64,000 nucleotides of DNA, taken from assembly GCF_002223055.1 (NCBI RefSeq), contig NZ_NKFL01000004.1:1426001-1490000 (forward strand). The letters run 5' to 3'. Numbering within the stretch: position 1 is the first letter of the stretch; the number at the start of each line of letters is the position of its first letter. A model generated the notes under the pieces. The model did not search any database. It was not told the DNA's origin and saw nothing but the letters and a program-made list of their open reading frames with translations. Positions 27,702 through 36,553 of the stretch are shown piece after piece. The DNA is from Burkholderia sp. HI2500. GTDB taxonomy: Bacteria; Pseudomonadota; Gammaproteobacteria; Burkholderiales; Burkholderiaceae. Made by a program: the position numbers and the translations under genes.

Positions 27702-27907
27702 GCAGTTAAACGGGAAACAGGGAGCCTGCCTGCGCCGCAGTCGAGCCAACCTGTGCTGCCCCCGCAACGGTAAGCGAACGCGTCGCGCGAGAAGCGCCAC
27801 GCAACGCCGCTTCGCCGCATGCCGCGCGCATGCGGACGACCGCCACTGGATGCCGTGCATCCGGGAAGGCGAAGCGGCGTGTTCGTCAGCCCGGATACCG
27901 GCCGAAA
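27702..27907 (+). promoter_or_regulatory. Cobalamin riboswitch upstream of cobW-cobN operon
   Basis: Plus strand: GCAGTTAAACGGGAAACAGG (27702-27721), then the conserved CTGTGCTGCCCCCGCAACGGTA (27750-27771), a CCACTGGATG...CCGGGAAGG block (27843-27869) and the B12 box GTCAGCCCGGATACCGGCC (27885-27903). It is oriented opposite to the cobA riboswitch 200 bases away and opens with the same 20 bases. About 200 bases of leader follow before the first start codon and show no further conserved element. Confidence 0.92.
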
Positions 27908-28107
27908 CGTTGGGGTTCAGCGCCGCGGGGAGGCGGCGCATCGTCCACGGCCGCAGCCGGCCCGACGCCCGCGTATTGCCCGCTTCCTCCACCGATCCGT
28001 CCCCGCGCGAACCCGCACCGGCCGGCGTGGCGAATGGCAGGCAGCGCGAGCGGGCCGGCGGCAGCCGTGTTGGCATTCACGATGTCGACCGTTCGCAAGG
28101 AAGCACC

Positions 28108-28224
28108 ATGTCCGATTCGTCGTCCCGCCCGTCCCGCGACTGTCCGTGCGGATCGCGCGGCGGCATGCCCGCGATCCACCCGATGAACTGCCACGCCGCC
28201 CTCGACGCGACGATCCCGGGCTGA
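28108..28224 (+). CDS. 38-residue Cys-containing ORF in the cobW leader
   Basis: A 38-codon frame with a good AAGGAAG site six bases before its ATG. The product reads MSDSSSRPSRDCPCGSRGG followed by MPAIHPMNCHAAL and DATIPG. It has three cysteines (C12, C14, C28) and two histidines (H24, H29) that could bind a metal. It lies between the riboswitch and cobW, 25 bases from cobW, so it would be cotranscribed with the cobalt genes. I do not recognise the family. It could be a small metal-handling protein, a leader peptide coupling translation to cobW, or chance; the ribosome binding site and position favour translation. Confidence 0.5.
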   Translation: MSDSSSRPSRDCPCGSRGGMPAIHPMNCHAALDATIPG

Positions 28225-28249
28225 TTCCATTTTCGACACAGGACCTACC

Positions 28250-29338
28250 ATGACCCTACGCAAGCTTCCCGTCACGATCGTCACGGGCTTTCTCGGCAGC
28301 GGCAAGACGACGCTGATGCGCCACATCCTGCAGCACGCCGAAGGCCGCCGCATCGCGGTGATCGTCAACGAATTCGGCGAGCTCGGCATCGACGGCGAAA
28401 TCCTCAAGGGCTGCGGCATCGGCTGCGAGGATGCCGACGGCGCGCAGGGCGAAGCGGCGGGCCAGCTGTACGAACTCGCGAACGGCTGCCTGTGCTGCAC
28501 CGTGCAGGAAGAGTTCTATCCGGTGATGGAAGCGCTCGTCGAGCGCCGCGCGGACATCGACCACGTGCTGATCGAGACGTCCGGCCTCGCCCTGCCGAAG
28601 CCGCTCGTGCAGGCGTTCAACTGGCCGACGATCCGCAACAGCTTCACGGTCGATGCGGTCGTGACCGTGGTCGACGGGCCGGCTGCCGCCAGCGGCCAGT
28701 TCGCGGAAAACCCGCAGGCCGTCGACGCGCAGCGCCGCGCCGATCCGAACCTCGACCACGAATCGCCGCTGCACGAGCTGTTCGCCGATCAGCTGTCGTC
28801 CGCCGACCTCGTGATCGTGAACAAGGCCGATCTCGTCGGCGACGCCGAGTTCGCGCAGATCGAAACCGCGATCCGCGAAGAAATCCCACCGCAGGTGAAG
28901 ATCGTGCGCGCGACGCGCGGCGAGCTCGACCTCGCGATGCTGCTCGGCCTCGAATCGGCATCCGAAGAAACGATCCACCTGCGTCACGACCATCACGGCT
29001 CGGCCGACGACGGCGATCACGATCACCATCACGACGATTTCGACTCGGTGGTCGTGTCGGGCGACGCCGGCACGCGCGAAGCGACGATCGCCGCGCTGCA
29101 GCGCGTCGTCGAAGCGCACACGATCTACCGCGCAAAAGGCTTCGCCGCGCTGCCCGGCGCGCCGATGCGGCTCGTGATCCAGGGCGTCGGCCGCCGCTTC
29201 GACAGCTATTTCGACCGTCGCTGGCAGGACGGCGAAACGCGCGCGAGCCGCTTCGTGCTGATCGGCGAGGATCTCGACGCGGCCGCGCTGCAACGCGCGT
29301 TCGATGCCGCGTGCGCGGCCGAGCCGCAACAGGCGTAA
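28250..29338 (+). CDS. cobW: Cobalamin biosynthesis GTPase CobW
   Basis: G3E-family GTPase/metallochaperone, 362 residues, thought to deliver cobalt to the CobN chelatase. Motifs: P-loop TGFLGSGKTTLMRHIL (residues 12-27), the metal-binding NGCLCCTVQEEF (Cys-x-Cys-Cys near residue 82), NKADLVGDAEFAQ (G4), and a C-terminal CobW_C region with GVGRRFDSYFDR. Between the domains is a His/Asp-rich loop (HLRHDHHG...DHDHHHDDF, about residues 243-263), typical of metal-buffering G3E proteins. Seven bases separate it from cobN. Regulated by the riboswitch upstream. Confidence 0.95.
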   Translation: MTLRKLPVTIVTGFLGSGKTTLMRHILQHAEGRRIAVIVNEFGELGIDGEILKGCGIGCEDADGAQGEAAGQLYELANGCLCCTVQEEFYPVMEALVERRADIDHVLIETSGLALPKPLVQAFNWPTIRNSFTVDAVVTVVDGPAAASGQFAENPQAVDAQRRADPNLDHESPLHELFADQLSSADLVIVNKADLVGDAEFAQIETAIREEIPPQVKIVRATRGELDLAMLLGLESASEETIHLRHDHHGSADDGDHDHHHDDFDSVVVSGDAGTREATIAALQRVVEAHTIYRAKGFAALPGAPMRLVIQGVGRRFDSYFDRRWQDGETRASRFVLIGEDLDAAALQRAFDAACAAEPQQA

Positions 29339-29344
29339 CGCACG

Positions 29345-32300
29345 ATGCATCTGCTGCGCACCACGCCGGGCGGTTTCGTCGACGATACGCAGGGCGTCGT
29401 CCGGATCGACCAGCAACCGGCCGACATCGTGATCCTGAGCTCGGCCGACACGACGCTGTCGCTGCTCGCGAGCGTCGTGCCGCATCTGCCGGCCGGCTTC
29501 CCGAGCGTGCGGCTCGCGAACGTCACGTTCCTGCGGCAGCCGGCGTCGGTCGACTTCTATGTAGACGACGTGCTGCAGCACGCGAAGTCGGTCGTGATCG
29601 ATCATCTCGGCGGCGAGGCGTACTGGCCGTACGGGATCGAGCAGGCCGTGTCGCTCGCGTCGAAGCGCGGGCAGCAGCTCGCGATGTTCTCGGGCGACCT
29701 GCAGGAAGACCCGAACCTCGTCGCGAAAAGCACCGTCGCGCCCGACCTGTGCCGGCTGTGGTGGCGCTACCTGCGTGAAGGCGGCGTGCACAACGCCGAG
29801 GCGCTGCTGCGCAGCATCGCCTTCCACACGCTCGGCTTCGGCGACGAACCCGAATTGCCGCGCCCGCTGCCGGCCGCCGCGCTGTATCACCCGGCGCGCG
29901 ACCGCGCGAGCGTCGACGACTGGCGGCCGCGCTGGACGCCCGGCGCGCCCGTCGTCGCGATCCTGTTCTATCGCGCGCACTGGCAGGCCGCGAACACGGC
30001 CGTGTTCGACGCGCTGGCCGACGCGCTCATCGTCGAAGGGCTGAATCCGCTGCCGATCGCGGTCACGTCGCTGAAGGACGCGGTGAGCCGCGAAGTCATC
30101 ACGCAGCTCTGCGACACGCACGGCGTCGCGCTCGTGCTGAACACGACCGCATTCGCGGCGGGTGCGATCGACAGCCCCGAGCACGACGTGCTCGCCGGCG
30201 ACGCGCCGGTACTGCAGGTGATCCTGTCCGGAGGCAATCGCGACGCGTGGGTGGCCGACAACCAGGGCCTGCATGCGCGCGACATCGCGATGCACATCGC
30301 GCTGCCCGAGGTCGACGGCCGCATCGTCACGCGCGCGGTGAGCTTCAAGGGGCTCGCGTACCGCTGCCCGCACACCGAGGTCGACGTCGTGCGCTACCAG
30401 CCGGACGCCGAGCGGATCGCGTTCGTCGCGGCGCTTGCGCGCGGCTGGTGCCGGCTGCGCACGCTCGATAACGCCGACAAGCGCGTCGCGCTGATTCTCG
30501 CGAACTATCCGCAAAGCGAAGGGCGGATCGGCAACGGGGTCGGGCTCGATACGCCGGCGTCCGCGCTGCGCGTGCTCGCGGCGCTGCGCGACGCGGGCTA
30601 CGCGGTGGCCGACCTGCCGCCCGACGGCGACGCGCTGATCGCGCGGCTCACCGAAGGCGTGACCAACGACGCGGCCGTGCATGCGTTGCGCCCCGCATTC
30701 CAGAGCTTCCCGCTGGCGGACTACGTCGCGCGTTTCGCGCGGCTGCCGACGGCCGTGCGCGACGCGCTGAACGAACGCTGGGGCCCGCCCGAAGCCGACC
30801 CGACGCTGCGGCAAGGCCGTTTCACGATCGCCGGCTGGCGCGCGGGCAACGTGTTCGTCGGCATCCAGCCGTCGCGCTCGCGCGGCGAGAACGACTACGC
30901 GAGTTACCACGACGCGGATCTCGTGCCGCCGCACGCGTATCTCGCGTTCTATTTCTGGCTGCGCGATGCGTACCGCATCGACGCGGTCATCCACCTCGGC
31001 AAGCACGGCAACCTCGAATGGCTGCCGGGCAAGAGCGTCGCGCTGTCCGACGCGTGCTGGCCGGACCTGACGCTCGGGCCGCTGCCGCACCTGTATCCGT
31101 TCATCGTCAACGATCCGGGCGAGGGCAGCCAGGCGAAGCGCCGCGCGCAGGCCGTGATCATCGATCACCTGATGCCGCCGCTCACGCGCGCGGAAAACTA
31201 CGGCCCGCTGCAGGATCTCGAACGGCAGGTCGACGAATACTACGAAGCACTGATGGTCGATGCGCGGCGCGCGAAGCTGCTGCGCAAGACGATCCTCGCG
31301 ACGATCGCCGAGCACCGGCTGCACGACGAACTGAGCGTGTCGCCGCCGCGCGATACGGGCGACGAGGATGCGCTGCTCACGCGCGTCGACGCGTGGCTAT
31401 GCGAACTGAAGGAAGCGCAGATCCGCGACGGGCTGCACGTGTTCGGCGAGTCGCCGATCGATCGTCAGCGGCGCGACACGCTGCTCGCGCTCGCGCGCTT
31501 TCCGGTGGGCGACGGCAAGGGCGCACGCGCCGGGCTGATCGGTGCGCTGGCGCGCGATCTCGCACTCGGCGACGACTTCGATCCGCTCGCGGCCGATTGG
31601 GCCGCGCCGTGGGTTGGCCCGCGTCCGGCGATCCTGCAGGCGCTCGATGCATCGCCGTGGCGCCACGCGGGCGATACGCGCGAGCGGCTTGAACGGCTCG
31701 CGCAGCAATGGCTCGACGGGCTGTGCGCAGCGGACGGCGGCGGAACGGGCAACGACGCGACACCGCCCGGCGACTGGCCGCACACGCTCGCCGTGATCGA
31801 ACGCGTCCGCGCGACGCTGCTGCCCGCGCTCGACGCGTGCGGCGGCGAGGAAATGCGCCAGCTGCTGCGCGGGCTCGATGGCCGCTTCGTGCCACCGGGG
31901 CCGAGCGGGTCGCCGTCGCGCGGCCGCCCGGACGTACTGCCGACCGGCCGCAATTTCTATTCGGTCGATACACGCGCGGTGCCGACGCAGGCCGCGTGGT
32001 CGCTCGGCCTGAAATCCGCGCAGCAACTGATCGAGCGCCATCTGCAGGATCACGGCGACTATCCGCGCGCGATCGGCCTGTCCGTCTGGGGCACGGCGAC
32101 GATGCGCACGGGCGGCGACGACATCGCGCAGGCGTTCGCGCTGCTCGGCGTGCGGCCGAAATGGGCGCACGGCAGCCATCGCGTGACCGACTTCGAGATC
32201 CTGCCGATCGAGATCTTCGACCGGCCGCGCATCGACGTGACGCTGCGCGTGTCGGGCTTCTTCCGCGACGCGTTTCCGAACCTGATGCACCTGTTCGACG

Positions 32301-33154
32301 CGGCCGTGCAGGCGGTGGCCGCGCTCGACGAACCCGAGGCACTGAACCCGGTCCGCGCGCGCATCGAGCGCGAACGCGAGAAATGGGTCGCGCAGGGCGT
32401 GCCGCCGGACGAAGCGCGGCGCCGTGCCGGCTGGCGCGTATTCGGCGCGCGGCCGGGCAGCTACGGCGCGGGCCTGCAGGACCTGATCGACCAGCGCCGC
32501 TGGCAGACCGACGCCGATCTCGCCGATGCCTACCGCCAGTGGGGTGGCCATGCGTACGCACAGAACAGCGCGGGCGATGCGGCGGCCGACGTGTTCGGCG
32601 AGCGGCTCGCGACGATCGACGTCGTCGTGCAGAACCAGGACAGCCGCGAGCACGACATCCTCGATTCGAACGACTATTACCAGTTCCAGGGCGGGATGAC
32701 GGCGGCCGTGCGGCACCTGTCCGGGCAGCAGCCGAGCATCTACCACGGCGACCACGCGAACCCGGTCGCGCCGAAGATGCGCACGCTGCGCGAGGAAATT
32801 GCGCGCGTGATCCGCTCGCGGGTCGTCAACCCGAAATGGCTCGACGGCGTGAAGCGTCATGGCTACAAGGGCGCGGCCGAGCTGGCCGCGACGGTCGACT
32901 ACCTGTACGGCTATGACGCGACCGCGCGCGTGCTGTCCGACCATCAATACGCGCTCGTCGCCGACGCGTACCTGTTCGACGACGCCACCCGCGCGTTCCT
33001 CGAACGGCACAATCCGAAGGCGCTGCACGGCATCTGCGAACGCTTCGTCGAGGCGATGCAGCGCGGCCTGTGGCAGCAGTCGGGCGACTATCGCGAACGG
33101 ATCGAAGCGGTCTGGCTCGCGAGCGAACAACTCCAGGAAGGGGGACGGCGATGA
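29345..33154 (+). CDS. cobN: Aerobic cobaltochelatase large subunit CobN
   Basis: Large subunit of the ATP-dependent cobalt chelatase, 1269 residues, inserting Co into hydrogenobyrinic acid a,c-diamide with AAA+ partners. The length matches CobN/BchH proteins. Recognisable segments: DIVILSSADTTLSLLASV near the start, VVAILFYRAHWQAANTAVFDAL, IHLGKHGNLEWLPGK (about residues 547-561), GLSVWGTATMRTGGDDIAQ and the late YGYDATARVLSDHQYA. The stop codon overlaps the chlI ATG (ATGA), so the subunits are translationally coupled. Confidence 0.97.
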   Translation: MHLLRTTPGGFVDDTQGVVRIDQQPADIVILSSADTTLSLLASVVPHLPAGFPSVRLANVTFLRQPASVDFYVDDVLQHAKSVVIDHLGGEAYWPYGIEQAVSLASKRGQQLAMFSGDLQEDPNLVAKSTVAPDLCRLWWRYLREGGVHNAEALLRSIAFHTLGFGDEPELPRPLPAAALYHPARDRASVDDWRPRWTPGAPVVAILFYRAHWQAANTAVFDALADALIVEGLNPLPIAVTSLKDAVSREVITQLCDTHGVALVLNTTAFAAGAIDSPEHDVLAGDAPVLQVILSGGNRDAWVADNQGLHARDIAMHIALPEVDGRIVTRAVSFKGLAYRCPHTEVDVVRYQPDAERIAFVAALARGWCRLRTLDNADKRVALILANYPQSEGRIGNGVGLDTPASALRVLAALRDAGYAVADLPPDGDALIARLTEGVTNDAAVHALRPAFQSFPLADYVARFARLPTAVRDALNERWGPPEADPTLRQGRFTIAGWRAGNVFVGIQPSRSRGENDYASYHDADLVPPHAYLAFYFWLRDAYRIDAVIHLGKHGNLEWLPGKSVALSDACWPDLTLGPLPHLYPFIVNDPGEGSQAKRRAQAVIIDHLMPPLTRAENYGPLQDLERQVDEYYEALMVDARRAKLLRKTILATIAEHRLHDELSVSPPRDTGDEDALLTRVDAWLCELKEAQIRDGLHVFGESPIDRQRRDTLLALARFPVGDGKGARAGLIGALARDLALGDDFDPLAADWAAPWVGPRPAILQALDASPWRHAGDTRERLERLAQQWLDGLCAADGGGTGNDATPPGDWPHTLAVIERVRATLLPALDACGGEEMRQLLRGLDGRFVPPGPSGSPSRGRPDVLPTGRNFYSVDTRAVPTQAAWSLGLKSAQQLIERHLQDHGDYPRAIGLSVWGTATMRTGGDDIAQAFALLGVRPKWAHGSHRVTDFEILPIEIFDRPRIDVTLRVSGFFRDAFPNLMHLFDAAVQAVAALDEPEALNPVRARIEREREKWVAQGVPPDEARRRAGWRVFGARPGSYGAGLQDLIDQRRWQTDADLADAYRQWGGHAYAQNSAGDAAADVFGERLATIDVVVQNQDSREHDILDSNDYYQFQGGMTAAVRHLSGQQPSIYHGDHANPVAPKMRTLREEIARVIRSRVVNPKWLDGVKRHGYKGAAELAATVDYLYGYDATARVLSDHQYALVADAYLFDDATRAFLERHNPKALHGICERFVEAMQRGLWQQSGDYRERIEAVWLASEQLQEGGRR

Positions 33155-34236
33155 CCGATCCGACGACGCACCGCGCCCGCGCGGTTTTTCCGTTTGCGGC
33201 GCTCGTCGCGCAGGACGCATTGCAGCAGGCGCTGCTGCTCGCCGCGATCGACCCGTCGCTCGGCGGCGTGCTCGTGAGCGGGCCGCGCGGCACCGCGAAA
33301 TCGACCGCGGCGCGCGGCCTGGCGGAGCTGTTGCCCGAAGGGCAGTTCGTCACGCTGCCGCTGTCGGCGAGCGACGAGCAGGTGACGGGTACGCTCGATC
33401 TCGCGCATGCACTCGCTGAAAACGGCGTGCGCTTCCGGCCGGGCCTGCTCGCGCGGGCGCATCTCGGCGTGCTGTACGTCGACGAAGTGAACCTGCTCGC
33501 CGACGGGCTCGTCGACACGCTGCTCGACGTCGCCGCGAGCGGCGTGAACATCGTCGAGCGCGATGGCGTGTCGCACGCGCACGATGCGCGCTTCGTGCTC
33601 ATCGGTACGATGAATCCGGAGGAGGGCGAGCTGCGTCCGCAACTGCTCGACCGCTTCGGTCTGATGGTCGAGCTGGAGAACTGCTTCGACGCCGCGCAGC
33701 GCGAGCGGATCGTGAAGGCGCGGCTTGCCTTCGATCTCGATCCGGATGCGTTCCGCGCACGTCATGCGTCCGCGCAGCGCGAACTCGGCGACCGGATTCA
33801 CGCGGCACGCGCACGGCTCGCGGCGCTCGATTTCGACGATGCGGTCCATGCACGCGTCAGCGCGCTGTGCATCGACGCGGCTGTCGACGGGCTGCGCGCC
33901 GATCTCGTGATGCTGCGCGCGGCGCGTGCGCTCGCCGCGCTGGAGCAGGCCGACGCGGTGACGGTGTCGCATGTGGAGCGGGTGGCCGACGCGGTGCTGC
34001 GACATCGGCGCCACGCGGGCGCGCCGCCCTCGTCCGGCGCACCGCAACGCGGCGACGAACGCGACGGTCGCTCTGCGCCCGATACGCAAGCTATGCGCGA
34101 GCGCCCCGATGATGCGTCGGGTGTGGCGAAGAACGATGCCACGGCATCCCAGGGCGACTGGGGCTACCTGCGGCCCGAGCCGGCCGGGCTGCGCGACGTG
34201 AAAGGCGTGGTGCCGCTGCCGCTAAAAAAACGCTGA
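33151..34236 (+). CDS. chlI: AAA+ chelatase subunit ChlI/BchI-like
   Basis: AAA+ ATPase of the metal-chelatase I-subunit family, 361 residues, powering CobN. Walker A is GPRGTAKSTAARGL (about residues 47-60) and Walker B LGVLYVDEVNLLADG (about 107-121). The sensor segment is LIGTMNPEEGELRPQLLDRFGL, and the C-terminal part has the lid helices. It replaces the CobS of the CobNST enzyme, as known from other proteobacteria with ChlID partners. The last ~50 residues are a low-complexity charged tail ending in PLPLKKR, probably the linker that in longer ChlD proteins joins to the VWA domain. Confidence 0.93.
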   Translation: MTDPTTHRARAVFPFAALVAQDALQQALLLAAIDPSLGGVLVSGPRGTAKSTAARGLAELLPEGQFVTLPLSASDEQVTGTLDLAHALAENGVRFRPGLLARAHLGVLYVDEVNLLADGLVDTLLDVAASGVNIVERDGVSHAHDARFVLIGTMNPEEGELRPQLLDRFGLMVELENCFDAAQRERIVKARLAFDLDPDAFRARHASAQRELGDRIHAARARLAALDFDDAVHARVSALCIDAAVDGLRADLVMLRAARALAALEQADAVTVSHVERVADAVLRHRRHAGAPPSSGAPQRGDERDGRSAPDTQAMRERPDDASGVAKNDATASQGDWGYLRPEPAGLRDVKGVVPLPLKKR

Positions 34237-34304
34237 GCCATCGAGCCGGCGCCGCCGCGGACACCGTTCGCGGTCCTCGATGGCAATCAGGCGCAGCCGC
34301 GCGC

Positions 34305-34913
34305 GTGCCGGGCACGGTGCGCGCCGGCACGGCCGTGGCGTGGCCGGCGACGCTCGCCGCGAAGCGCGGCGGCCCGCTGCAGCGCGACCATCTGCGCTTT
34401 CGCCAACGCGCCGGCACGCCGCACGCACTGCATTGCTTCGTGCTCGACTGCTCGGCGTCGATGCTGTCGCACGAGCGGCTCGCACTGGCGAAGGGGCTGA
34501 TCGTCGCGTATTTCGACCAGGCCGCGCGCGACCGTGTCGAAACCGCGCTGATCTGTTTCGGCGGCCATGGCGCCGTGCGCCGCTTCGGCCCGGCCGTGCC
34601 GCGCTGGTGGAATGCGCGCTGGCTCGAACCGGTCGAAGGCGGCGGCGGCACGCCGCTCGCGGACGGCATCGCGGCCGCCGCGCAAATGCTCGCACGCGCG
34701 GCGCGGCGCGCGCCGGCCAAGCAGCGCTGGCTGTGGGTGCTGTCCGACGGCCGCACGCGCGAGACGCCCGCGAAACCCGCGGCGGCCGATCACGTCGTGT
34801 TCGTCGACTTCGACGATGCGGCCGTGCGGATCGGGCAGGGCGCGCGGCTGGCCGCGGCGTGGGGCGCGCAGTGGGTGACGGCCGACGCGCTGTGCACGGG
34901 CCGCGCCGGCTGA
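34305..34913 (+). CDS. chlD: Short ChlD-like VWA chelatase subunit
   Basis: Von Willebrand A domain protein, about 202 residues, equivalent to only the C-terminal third of a ChlD/CobT chelatase subunit. The metal-ion site is seen in VLDCSASM (D-x-S-x-S, near residue 49), GGGGTPLADGI and WVLSDGRTRETP. The start is uncertain. The frame has no ATG at its beginning and is open back into chlI; GTG at 34305 is the first plausible start codon, without a clear ribosome binding site. An ATG at 34280 is in another frame. It probably bridges ChlI and CobN. A -1/+1 shift from chlI or an uncommon start codon should be considered. Confidence 0.8.
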   Translation: MPGTVRAGTAVAWPATLAAKRGGPLQRDHLRFRQRAGTPHALHCFVLDCSASMLSHERLALAKGLIVAYFDQAARDRVETALICFGGHGAVRRFGPAVPRWWNARWLEPVEGGGGTPLADGIAAAAQMLARAARRAPAKQRWLWVLSDGRTRETPAKPAAADHVVFVDFDDAAVRIGQGARLAAAWGAQWVTADALCTGRAG

Positions 34914-34974
34914 TGGCCGGCCGGCGGTACGCTATGATCGCCGTTTCTGCTTCAACCCATTGGAACAACCCGCC

Positions 34975-35427
34975 ATGCAAGTACTGGTCGATGCCGACGC
35001 GTGTCCCGCCGTCATCAAGGACATGCTGTTTCGCGCCGCGCGTCGTGCCGAAATCTGCGTGACGCTGGTCGCGAACCAGTTTCTGCGCACGCCGCCATCG
35101 CCGTTCATCAAGGCGGTGCAGGTGCCGGCCGGCTTCGACGTGGCCGACGCGCGCATCGTCGAGCTGGTGGAAGCGGGCGACCTCGTGATCACCGCCGACA
35201 TTCCGCTGGCCGCCGCCGTGCTCGACAAGGGCGCGCATGCGCTCGACCCGCGCGGCAACTGGTTCAGCCGCGAGAACATCGAGGAACGCCTGTCGACGCG
35301 CGCGATGATGGATCAGTTGCGCAGCGCGGGCATCGACACGGGCGGGCCGGCGCCGTTCAGCGCACGCGACGGCAAGGCGTTTGCCGCGCAGTTCGACCGG
35401 TTCCTGGCGCGACAGGGCAAGCCTTGA
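34975..35427 (+). CDS. yaiI: UPF0178 family protein YaiI-like
   Basis: 150-residue member of the YaiI/YqxD (UPF0178) family, a PIN-like fold whose function is not established. The N-terminus MQVLVDADACPAVIKDMLFRAA is the family signature, followed by GFDVADARIVELVEAGDLVITADIPLAAAV and DPRGNWFSRENIEERLSTRAMMDQLR. Start at 34975 rather than 34960, since the latter adds only MEQPA. Cytoplasmic; stands alone 61 bases after the chelatase genes. Confidence 0.9.
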   Translation: MQVLVDADACPAVIKDMLFRAARRAEICVTLVANQFLRTPPSPFIKAVQVPAGFDVADARIVELVEAGDLVITADIPLAAAVLDKGAHALDPRGNWFSRENIEERLSTRAMMDQLRSAGIDTGGPAPFSARDGKAFAAQFDRFLARQGKP

Positions 35428-35601
35428 GGTTGTGTCACGGCGGCCGCGTGTCGTGATCGCCCTGCGCGGGGCGACACCTGCGCGCCATGCGCTATATCAC
35501 CGAATCCGCGCTCAATCGCGCGCATCGCTGCTGCGAGGATGCAGGTTTGTCCCTACGCTGCTATCGTGGCGCAAACCACAACACAGCATAGGAGCGCACG
35601 C

Positions 35602-36174
35602 GTGTCACCGACTCAACTTCTCGTTCCGACCTTCTCCCAGATGCTGCGCGCGCAGTCCGCGTGGCTCGACAAGGCTGCCGCACACCGCCAGGCCGCGGGC
35701 GACGCGCCCGACGCGGCGATGTCGCTGAAGCTGGCGCCCGACATGTATCCGCTCGCGGCACAGGTGCGCTTCTCGTGCTTCCAGGCGATGGAGCCCATCC
35801 ACCGGCTGCGCGGCGAACCGCTGCCGGCCGCACTGCTCGCATTGCGCGAGGCGGGATGGCATGCGGATGCGCAGCCCGGCACGCTCGCCGATGCACAGGC
35901 GATCATCGCCGGCACGCTCACGTTTCTCGGCGACCTCGCGCCGGATGCGCTCGATGGCGGTGCCGCGCGGCCGATCGCGCTCGACATGCCGAACGGGATC
36001 GCATTCGACATGACGGGCGAGCAGTACGCGCGCGACTGGGCGCTGCCGCAGTTCTATTTCCACGCGATCACCGCGTACGCAATCCTGCGCCACCACGGCG
36101 TCGAACTCGGCAAGGCCGACTACGTGCCGCACATGCTCGCGTACGTCCGGCCGGGCACGATTCCGCAAGGGTGA
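35602..36174 (+). CDS. DUF1993-type protein
   Basis: 190-residue protein that I read as a DUF1993 member, a family of unknown function related in fold to DinB-like four-helix proteins. Typical pieces are LLVPTFSQMLRAQSAWLDKA at the start, LAPDMYPLAAQVRFSCFQA, DMPNGIAFDMTGEQYARDWALPQFYFH and TAYAILRHHGVELGKADYV at the end. GTG at 35602 is preferred because AGGAG lies seven bases upstream; an ATG at 35539 would add 21 residues without family similarity. Confidence 0.78.
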   Translation: MSPTQLLVPTFSQMLRAQSAWLDKAAAHRQAAGDAPDAAMSLKLAPDMYPLAAQVRFSCFQAMEPIHRLRGEPLPAALLALREAGWHADAQPGTLADAQAIIAGTLTFLGDLAPDALDGGAARPIALDMPNGIAFDMTGEQYARDWALPQFYFHAITAYAILRHHGVELGKADYVPHMLAYVRPGTIPQG

Positions 36175-36205
36175 GCAGGCAGGCGCCAGGCAACCGCGAA
36201 GCGAC

Positions 36206-36532
36206 ATGACGCGGGCACTCTTCCTCTGCAGCCGCAACCGGCTGCGCAGCCCGACGGCCGAAGCGGTGTTCGCCGCGTGGCCGGGCGTCGAAACCGACTC
36301 CGCGGGCCTCACGCCCGATGCGGACACGCGCGTGTCCGCCGAGCAGCTCGACTGGGCCGATGTCGTATTCGTGATGGAGCGTGCGCACAAGGCGCGGCTG
36401 GCAGCGCAATTCGGTGCGCATCTGCGGGACAAGAAGATCGTGTGCCTCGATATTCCCGACCGGTACGCCTACATGCAGCCGGAACTTGTCACGTTGCTCG
36501 AACGCAAGGCCGGCCCGTTGCTGCGCGCATGA
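36206..36532 (+). CDS. Predicted protein tyrosine phosphatase (low-MW type)
   Basis: 108-residue protein of the predicted phosphotyrosine phosphatase group (COG4551-like). The active-site loop is LFLCSRNRLRSPTAEAVF, giving the C-x5-R signature at C8-R14. Other elements are DSAGLTPDADTRVS, the DVVFVMERAHKARL segment and DIPDRYAYMQPELV, which supplies the general-acid Asp. Shorter than classical low-molecular-weight phosphatases (about 150 residues), as usual for this subgroup. Substrate unknown. Convergent with the Nudix gene, 21 bases apart. Confidence 0.78.
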   Translation: MTRALFLCSRNRLRSPTAEAVFAAWPGVETDSAGLTPDADTRVSAEQLDWADVVFVMERAHKARLAAQFGAHLRDKKIVCLDIPDRYAYMQPELVTLLERKAGPLLRA

Positions 36533-36553
36533 CCGGCGGGAGCGCTATCGACG

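Noticed and set aside
28250..31324. Long antisense frame across cobW and cobN
   Set aside because: Complementary to strong CobW and CobN motifs on the plus strand; composition is that of a shadow frame.
34280..35062. ATG frame at 34280 as the chlD start
   Set aside because: It is in a different frame from the VWA motifs and gives an Arg-rich product.
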